Origin: Paragonimus westermani
Taxonomy: Eukaryota; Platyhelminthes; Trematoda; Plagiorchiida; Troglotrematidae
Assembly (NCBI GenBank): GCA_008508345.1
Contig: QNGE01002643.1
Location: forward strand, 1 to 64,000
DNA length: 64,000 nucleotides
Direction: 5' to 3'
Below, piece after piece: positions 42,801 through 51,800 of this stretch (position 1 is its first letter; each line of letters starts with the position of its first letter). Both the position numbers and the translations under genes were made by a program. The notes under the pieces were generated by a model that saw nothing but the letters and a program-made list of their open reading frames with translations, did not search any database and was not told where the DNA came from.

Positions 42801-45800
42801 ATCTGAATGCGAACGCTGCGATCAACTGTCGGTGGTGTTCAGTTTGGAATAACCCGACCCCCCGAGATTCTATCACTGAGAAAAACTACTGCATCCTGGA
42901 AAGACTCTCAAGCAACTAGATTTGGCCGAGTGTATGTAAACAACTATTTGGTTTGGTTTAATAAGTGGTCATCGGTGAAGTGATCTGTCCAGTTACCTGC
43001 TTAGCGAGTGGCCGGAGTGAAATCCTCATAGTTGCAAGTTTGTGTATAATTGACGAGCGTTAACTAGGAAAAACTTGGGTAAATCGTTTCTCTGGGGGAT
43101 CTGTTGAAACTCTCGTCTATGTGTGAAATCTGTCGTTAAATGTGTATAGCGTTAGTGCTAACCAGATTGTAATGAGTTACAAGCGAATTTCCTGTCTGGT
43201 GTATTTTTGAAGTGCATCAACAGGAATATCTATCAATCTAAAATCCCCGCAATAGTCAATCTGTAGCAAGCTTGTTCACCGGCTACTCACCAGAGTGTGA
43301 AGAACTAAACGTTTAACTGGTTCAATATGTCTGTGAAGTTTAGTATAAGTCAACGGGGCAGTCAGTTTGTCTACCTTAATATGTATGAGACACCCAGTAT
43401 TCTGTAGTATTTGTTGGGTTTAAGTACTGTAGGATATAACTTCGTTTCGAACATTCCGATTTCAGTGAGGTGTTTGTCCAAACCTAACTTAAAAACCCAA
43501 AACCGGCGTTAAAACCCTACAGCTGTTGTGGACTGCGGAAGGATATCTGTAGTTCACAGACTAGTGTACAATGTTCCTTGATAAAAATGAGTTGAGTACT
43601 TTATCGTCCAAAGGCGTGATAGTTTGAATCTCAGGCTAACCATCAGTACTTTTACAACTAGTAGTTGGAGCATTGTAGCGAAACATGCTGTTGGAGAGAA
43701 AGACCTCGTGCGTTGTCGGAGATTATCTAGCTTAAACATCAAACAAAAAGGAAATGACTATCATTCGTGTTTGCCGCATTTTTACACTCCCTGTTGCGAA
43801 ATATACACTCATATTAAGCGGACGAGGCAATAAATTCATCAGATTGTTCGCATGGCAAATACAAAACCAACAATGCACCTTGATTTCTCACCAGGCGAAC
43901 AAGGCAGAGAAAACGATAGTACCAAATCTAATGGGGATGTGGCAAAAGCTAGGCTGCAGAGTATTCGAATATATATTGCGGGCTATTAGCAAAAGAGGCA
44001 ACCGGAAAGGAGCACAAGATCGATCGCATAAGGTATTTAGACCAATCGTGGCATCACAACAAATGAGATAATGGGGGCGTCAGCCAGTGAATAAATTAAT
44101 ATATACTACATGGAACCCAAATCTATCGGTGCTCAGATCACACGTGAGAACTAATTGGTTGAGTTGACTAACATTGAACCATTCACCCGACACAGTGTGT
44201 GAGGAACCGCGAACCGAAACATTCCAGCTTTCCTTCAACCAGCTGACATTCTACCATACTTGCAGATTTGCACAATCTCGACGGCATGAGAATGCGTGAT
44301 TCGTCTAGCCTGCCTCGTCAGTTTATTTACCTCCCAATTTTGTTTTGCTCATTATCAGTTGCTTTTAGAAACAGCCAGTTACGTGATCTTGTTGAGTGCC
44401 GCTCATGTAACCGCCTACTACTTCACCTCACTAAGCCCAGTAGATATTTTGTGACGCACGAATTTGGCGCATGAATTGCGGCGGCAGTTCAATACTACTG
44501 GGTGAAAAAATGGCCATCACTAGGAGAATTCATACTGATTGGCTTGTTCGATTTCTATCTATCTATCAGTGTTCGATACTCTAGATTTGCCGTCAAGGCG
44601 GGCAATGTCGTGAAACCTGATTTATTAACCGCGTAGTTGAGGGTTTTGAAAAAAGTCATTTAACTGAATACTGGCTAGACGCGAGCCCTAACAAGCAGAA
44701 CTGCAAAGCCAGAGGTATGCCAAGTTCCATACAGCCAACCCGATCTGACTGTCTCTATTAGTCTTGTCCGAAGGAGTGTGCATAGTTCGTGATGAATGCA
44801 TACTGACAGTGAGACAGTGACTTCACAGCACTTATGTGAATGCGCTTTATTTGACAGTTAATCGCATTTTTGTTTGCAAAACGTTCGGACTGATTGAGAA
44901 CGTAACTTTCAAAAAATTTCCCAGTGCTACTTCTTCACCATCGAATTTGGTTTATGCCGACAAAACGGACAACTTCGAGCTTATGGAGCTGGTTTACTTT
45001 CATCAATTTCGGAACTGAAGGCAAGTCTTCCATTATTATGTCTGGTTAGGATCTGGTATGCAAAATGTCTTCTTAATCGTCCACGCTAAACATCGACGAG
45101 CTGTCCACAAAGATATAGTTCACAGGCCTTAATTATTTGACATGCATGATTGGTTCTAAACTGGAAACAGACAGTTCCCACCAACCGTTTTTATGTATTG
45201 TGTCGTTAGCTGGACGGCACACCAATCATTCTGGATATGTTAATCAGTCAGTAGCTAGACGTTCTTGAGTGGGTTCGAATTGATAGAAGCTTTCCATTTT
45301 CTTAACTAGAAAACATTAATATCACCATAACATGTTATTGTTATACTGCGAAGTTAATGAGAAACGTGAACTACTGAACTCAAACTTCTTCTGACCGACA
45401 GGTTATCATGATTCGATGACAGTTACTTACATTTGCCAACCGACATCCAACTGTGGCTCTACGTTGCTAGCTGCCATTCGCTTAAACAGGGAGAAATCTG
45501 GTTGTTTTTCAAAAATTGGGCTAGTATGCCAAATTGCTCTGTACACTAGTATTAGACTGACCCGTTCTGGCGAAATAGAGAACTTTGAAAAATGTTATGA
45601 GTTAGGCGATGTCAACCGGTTTCAAATTTCAATCAAACTTGTTGTGACTTGTAATATTTTATGCTGCTTCAACTTTTATTCCTGAAGTATGCACTGAGTG
45701 ACAAGGCAATAATCAAACCGTTTGTCCCAACGGAGGTTATGAAAGAAGAATGCTTGGTGACAACATTTCAGAAGGGATATTTTGAAACATCCACCTTCGA

Positions 45801-48800
45801 AGAAGCAACGGAAAAAATGAGGCGAGTTCGAAAATGACCGTTCATTCTCAATTCAGTGATTACTGTGTTTACTATGATTCGTTAGAAACTTGACCGTTAG
45901 CTAAATGTTTTTCAGACTTTTTTAAACTGTAAATACCGATCAGTTGTCGACACCAGTTACCCGTTTACTCTCAGTCTGATGAAAAATCGTTGACGGCGCC
46001 TTTCTTGTGCTTGTCTGTCCGCCTGTCACAATGATTCTGCACTCCGACCATCAAATTCGGCGCAGCACAAGCCAAGGGTTGTTTCATCTGCACGTCCAGT
46101 GCCAGAATCCAATCCGGAAAAATGCGGTCAAGGTTCAGGTTAACTTCAGGGGACTACGCCGCTGAAACTCGTCTTACCGAATCACCTACGTTCCTGATTG
46201 CACCAGGCCTAATGAAAACACTTAATGATCCGTTGAACATGAACACATGTTCTCCCACGAAGTGTTGACAATACAACCTTACCTGAATTTCGAGTATTGG
46301 ATCCGTATTGTCGTCGCTGTTTAATCACTGTCTTGTTAGTTCGACAATTCCCACTCGTCCATTCATATTCATATGTTAACAGGAGCAATGTGTACAACAT
46401 CTGATCCTAATGGATAAAGTTTGGCCTGTCGGCTGAGACTAGTGAATTTACAAACTATGTTCTTCTCAAGTGTCTCCCGTTACGAAACTAGTTAGTCTGT
46501 TCATATTGGACTTTGACCTCTCTAGTACTAGTGGTTACAAAGATGTGGAAGTGTGAAACATACCACAACGACGTTTGTAGTCACAAGATTTTGGTTAGAA
46601 GGTGCTCACATTCAGCCAGCAGTATTAGTGCAGGGAAGAAACAAAAAAGGCGGTGTACCCATCGTTTACATCTCATTTTCTATTTAAGACAGTGTGCGAT
46701 GTTTTCTGACTTTCTGTGGCAAGTATAACACTGCTGAGAACAGTTACGTAATCGTCCTTTCCAGATATCAAGTAGGTTGACTGTCACACTGAAGGTTTCA
46801 CGTTTTGAGAACCTATTCTTGGCTAAAAAGAAAAGACCATACAGGCAAATGCAGGCTGTCTTGTTAGTGACAAGTATTGAAACTTGATTCATAGTTGAGT
46901 GCACGGAAGAAGAACAGTGTCCGCTTTCTGAACCGGTTCATTAGACCGTACCGTATTCATATCACTGTTCAACCTTGTACAATGCGATAAAAATATCGGG
47001 TTGGACAAGCAACTCTAAATTCGACTAATGGGGGTTACCGACCGATTGCAAACGGCCGGCTACAACATGACTTGAGTATACATATCCTTGCTGATGATCA
47101 GTCTGTGGTTATTTGAGAACTTCAGTGCTCTAACAACAACAACAACAACAACAACGACATGTGACTAATTTTTTTAAATAAATTTCGTTAGGTATCACAG
47201 GTTCAACAACAGTGCGATACTGATGCAATACAGTTACTGGTTACTAATAGGTAGTCGGGGATTTGATTTATTTTCAAGTTGGACATCACCCAAGTTTGAT
47301 CGCAGTCTTCGCATTCAGATAGACTTTCCAGCCAGCCTCCTTTAAAAAGAAGCACTAGACTCGAGTTTCGCTCTCATTTGAGCTCGTCAGTAGTGCATAT
47401 CTTTGCTCAGAGACAATCCGGCAACGTGATCATTGCTCCCAAGCGAAAGTGGTCGAGCGTTCTGATCTGATAATTTGGTCGTGCTAAATATGAAGTCAAT
47501 GGCGGTTGCTTCATAAATGCATGGCCGGAGTTCAAATCCCGGCCGTGGCAAGGATATGCACTACTGACGAGCTCTAATGAGGGCGAAACTCGAGTCTAGT
47601 GCTCCTTTTCCAAAGAGGCTGGATGCAAGGTCTATCTGGATGCGAATGCTGCAATCAAATGTGAGTGATGGTCAACAATTACTAGTATGCGCATGATAGC
47701 ATTATGCAGGTTCAACAAACAAGTAGCTACAAGTCATGCCTTATTATGCAGTGAACGCTTTACACTTTTGCAGTTAGTAGATGTAGGATGGTGACAATCT
47801 AAATGGGTAACTAGAACCGTTAGTTCGTGATAGCAACCGTTTGGACAGTAATCCTGTTTACGAGCGTTCTTCTCTGTGGGTCCGTTCCTTACTATCAGAT
47901 GTCATCAAACTGTACAGAAGGTGCATTAGTGCACAATTTAGAGTTCATATTAACGTAATAGCTAAAAACAAAGCGATCTCAAATATTTTACTTTTAAGCA
48001 CAGATACTGAATTCGTGTACACAGTTTTTGTTCTTATATTTACAGTCAAACTCTCTACATACACTCTAGCCCTGAAATTGATCTGACGTTATACGTAACA
48101 TATTCACACAAACCAGTAGCATTCACGGCTCTAACTTCAGTCGTCTCCATAGGTTTGACAAATAAATTAAGCTAACGATTTCACGCGGTTGTGTGCACGC
48201 AATTTTGCCCACTGATATTACTCCTGAACGCGATTCCATCAGAGGATACATATCGCTCACCCATGCGAAAGTGTAATTTGTGTTGACAAATAGGTAAGTC
48301 AGCTCCCTGGAGCTTAGCAAGTGAGGTTTCGTGGCTAACGTTTTTGTTGATAGTAGAAAAAGTAAACCGCTAAACGAGAAAACAAACTGTAATCTTAATC
48401 TTGAGATATGTTGCAGAGAATGACGATTGCTTCTACGCAGGCACTAACAACACCAAGCCACATCTTAGTACATAACATCAAAGACAACGTGCCAGTGTAC
48501 ACGGCGTTACCTTCGTGTGATTTTATAATGGTTAAATTACATTGACGAATGCTGTCTTACGTATACAATGACATTAATTGATGAATAAGTTGCAATAACA
48601 TATTTCATGAACGTGTGCACCTTGCACACTTGAGTTTAGAGTCTCCTGTGATGTGTTATTTTGTGAAAAGTCTCCAATCGATAACCCCTCGATTAGGACT
48701 TCCGAGACAGGTCGAGATCACTGACATTATTAAACCTGCAGGGCGATATTTAAGATTACTGATGAGTAGTCTGGGATTTTGTTTATTTTCAAGTTGAACA

Positions 48801-51800
48801 TCACTCATATTTGATCACAGCTTTCCCATCCAGATAGACTTTCCAGCCAGCCTCCTTCGAAAAGAAGCACTAGACTCGAGTTTCTCTCTCATGTGAGCTC
48901 GTTAGTAGTGCATATCCTTGCCATGACCGGGATTTGAACTCCGGTCATTCCACTCATGAGGCAACCGTGTTGACTACTGCGCCATTCACCTCATATTAGG
49001 CACGACCGAATTATCAGATGTGAACGCTCAACCACTTTTGCTTGTGACTGGAGTTAAAAGGACAGTTACTGTGTCTCCACTCGAGACGACCGGGCAACCT
49101 GATCATTGTTCACATGCGAGAGTGGTTGAGCGTTCAGATTTGATAATACGGTCGTGCCTAATGTGAGGTCAATGGCACAGTGGTCAACACGGTGGCCTCA
49201 TGTTTGTCTCTGGTTCGTAAACTGCCAACATGCTCACTAGCTTCTGCGAAGTGAGAAAACTGACTCTATGTATAGTCCAACAATCATCTGGCCCCAAACC
49301 TTAGGGTAGGTCCCATTGTCACCACGTGTCGAACTTAGACATAACATGTTTACCATGATCAATTGAATTACCTCAAAAGAGGTGTAGTCATTTTAGTGTA
49401 GCAAAACAAGATTTACTAACTAGTTAATCATTGGGTGTAAAAAATGAAACTGCTAACCAGGTTTGATTGCATCACTTGCATTTGCCTCGGTTTCTTTAAT
49501 GCAGGAAGGCAATTCTGGCGGAAGGAATGACAATAGTTTAATAAAATACTGGACAGTATTTTTCAAGCAATAAATGTAAATACTTGACCTTCAAACTTCA
49601 CTCTGCTTTCAGACATTTTGCAAGAACAATTAAGCGTCCGTTTGACGTAGTCTATGATCCGTACACTGAAACCATCAGACCAGTGGACAGTCTGACCTCA
49701 TTACACGGTCTGCTTTCCGATCTCAGCAGTAACTTGTCAGTAATCGTGCAGTCTCTAGATCGAGTAAGTTGTTTTTACACTGTCAGCTTCATCTCACAGT
49801 TTGATCTTGTGTATCCTGTGTCTAAAATTGGGCTATTTCGTTACGCCAGTTCAGAGTTCGATGCATTGTTTTGTCAGCAGCAAATTCACAGTTGGATATG
49901 TTTGAGCAGAAATCACTCTTCCTTGGCTCCGTTAAGATATTCTTAGGTTAAGGAAAGGCCTTTAATTATATTACACGTTAATTAGTGTTGGGCGGTTTTT
50001 TCGAAATAACGTTGAGTAAAATAATCACAGAACGTTTGTTTCGAAAATACTCAGGTTGACAGACATTTGAAAGATAACAGTACGAAATGTACTTACAAGA
50101 ATGTTAAGTTTTGGACATTGAACAAAGAAACAAGCGCATACGAACAGGTAATAATATACTAAGGCTGACATTAGAGGTCTCATTCAACTTAACAGCAATC
50201 AAGATGATTACACCACCTACAGATGTGAAGTCCACCGCGGATGAGCCCATCGCGTCTTCTCTTAACATCATTTATTAGAGAGGTAGTTATGACAGCATGT
50301 CGAATATTTGGTATTCTTTAATATTAACAGAAGGGTGTCTGCACTTCTGGTGACACATCTGGTGTTGTGGCCTCAACAAATAACTTAGGTGACAGAGGTT
50401 CTGACCCTAAGATTGTGCTTGACGTGTCGCAAAAACTGATATACCATACATTCAGATCTGAGCGATGTCCTCTCTTACAGACTGATACTGCGTGGAGAAT
50501 TGATTAAGTTTTGGTAACCTTTACGAGTAGAGAAATTGATGAGGTGCTAAAGCAACTTCCTGACCCTGCGTTGTACTTTCATACGCAGCTGCACATCGTC
50601 CGCAAGGTGCGGCCGATAGGCTCGTACACACGGAGTTCCCCTTCTGTTGTGATTGAGAAAGTACGTTACTGCTGAGTACTTTTCGGGTGCAAAGCAAAAT
50701 TACGACACCAAGTGGTAACAGGTCGAGACCGTGAGACCTTTCATTTCACATCAAAGTGTGCACGCAAAAGCGCTTCCAAATGAGAGACCGACCAATGAAA
50801 TGTGACTGCGACCTATCGTCTAAGTTAGCTGTTCAGATTTTTCGATAGCGGGTAGTTTTTCTGAAATATTACGTTGTTTTCAACGAAACACGAAGACGAA
50901 AATTTCTGCTCCTCGGAAACATTCATCGTATTCAGTGGAACGGCAATAATACTTGACTAACAAAACCTTTTTTTGTATACGGTAGATATTACTTGTTGAG
51001 GAATCTGGGAACATCGGAGGGAAACAAACATGGTGTCTGGTAGCGAAAAACTAAAAACTGAGTTTGGTTGTCGACCACCTCGTCAACAAATTTTTGGCCA
51101 AAATGCAAACATCCAGTCATAATCTGTTAAACATCTATCTATGCAACCAGTAAGCTGTCTGATAATAGGTACACGTATGGTGCTTTCAGACTGTCTGATT
51201 AAACACCGTCTAGTAAATCGTTTCGAAAGAGTAAAGTTGATTATCCTTTATAAATTTTCTGAAGAAGGTCGCACGGATTGAATCACGCGACCAGTCTGGT
51301 ATAAGTCGTCTCCGAGTTGGACTGCAGTTACAGATTACCGCAGAAGAATACTTGTGAAATGATAAAAAAAATAATGAAACGGCGAATTAGGATTCATATG
51401 CACATACTAATTATGATGATGTATTCCGCAATTTGAACGTTATTCGCGATCTTGAGGCAGACGAACGTTATACACATTTGCTGTGGATCTTTTTCCAATC
51501 TACAGTGACCTGCAAGCTCAACTAAGTCATGAAAGAGCAACAAGCGTAACTTTTAAATTATTTGCTATCTCCCATTATGATGGTTGCAGTTAGCAAGAAA
51601 ACGCAGCTTCTTTTATATCTGACGCAATTCATTCACTTATATCCGTCTGACAGAATCATGAAAATTACGCAGCTATCAATTGTATTGTTAAGCTGTCTAC
51701 GACATTCGTGTTGTCACCAGCTGTATCAGGATGCGTTCCGAAAATTCATCAATAAACATCTGGAATACGTTTTACATACCATTTATGATTGAGACTCATT

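Larger units (their letters stand above)
47251..47690. mobile_element. Palindromic SINE: two tRNA-hammerhead units head to head
   Basis: Minus arm 47251-47408 carries tail and hammerhead but has lost its tRNA head. Plus arm 47409-47690 carries leader, a damaged A box, an intact B box (GTTCAAATCCC, 47530-47540), hammerhead and tail. The two arms are complementary over the hammerhead and tail. The outer left border (gtagtcggggatttgattta) recurs at 48765. Non-autonomous, in TPH intron J-K. Confidence 0.85.
45822..49612 (+). other. TPH intron J-K, GC-AG type
   Basis: 3,791 bases, begins GCGAGT and ends ctctgctttcag. Only this boundary keeps the reading frame. Holds the two palindromic SINEs and the (AAC) repeat. 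Confidence 0.85.

Noticed and set aside
44442..44471. Reading YFVTHEFGA resembling the YFFTVEFG iron-ligand motif of hydroxylases
   Set aside because: Followed at once by a stop, wrong phase, no good acceptor. The true exon with [11 protein letters not shown] lies at 44925-45020.
47500..47545. B-box sequences as true tRNA genes
   Set aside because: No cloverleaf or acceptor stem; they are SINE heads followed by ribozyme and tail.
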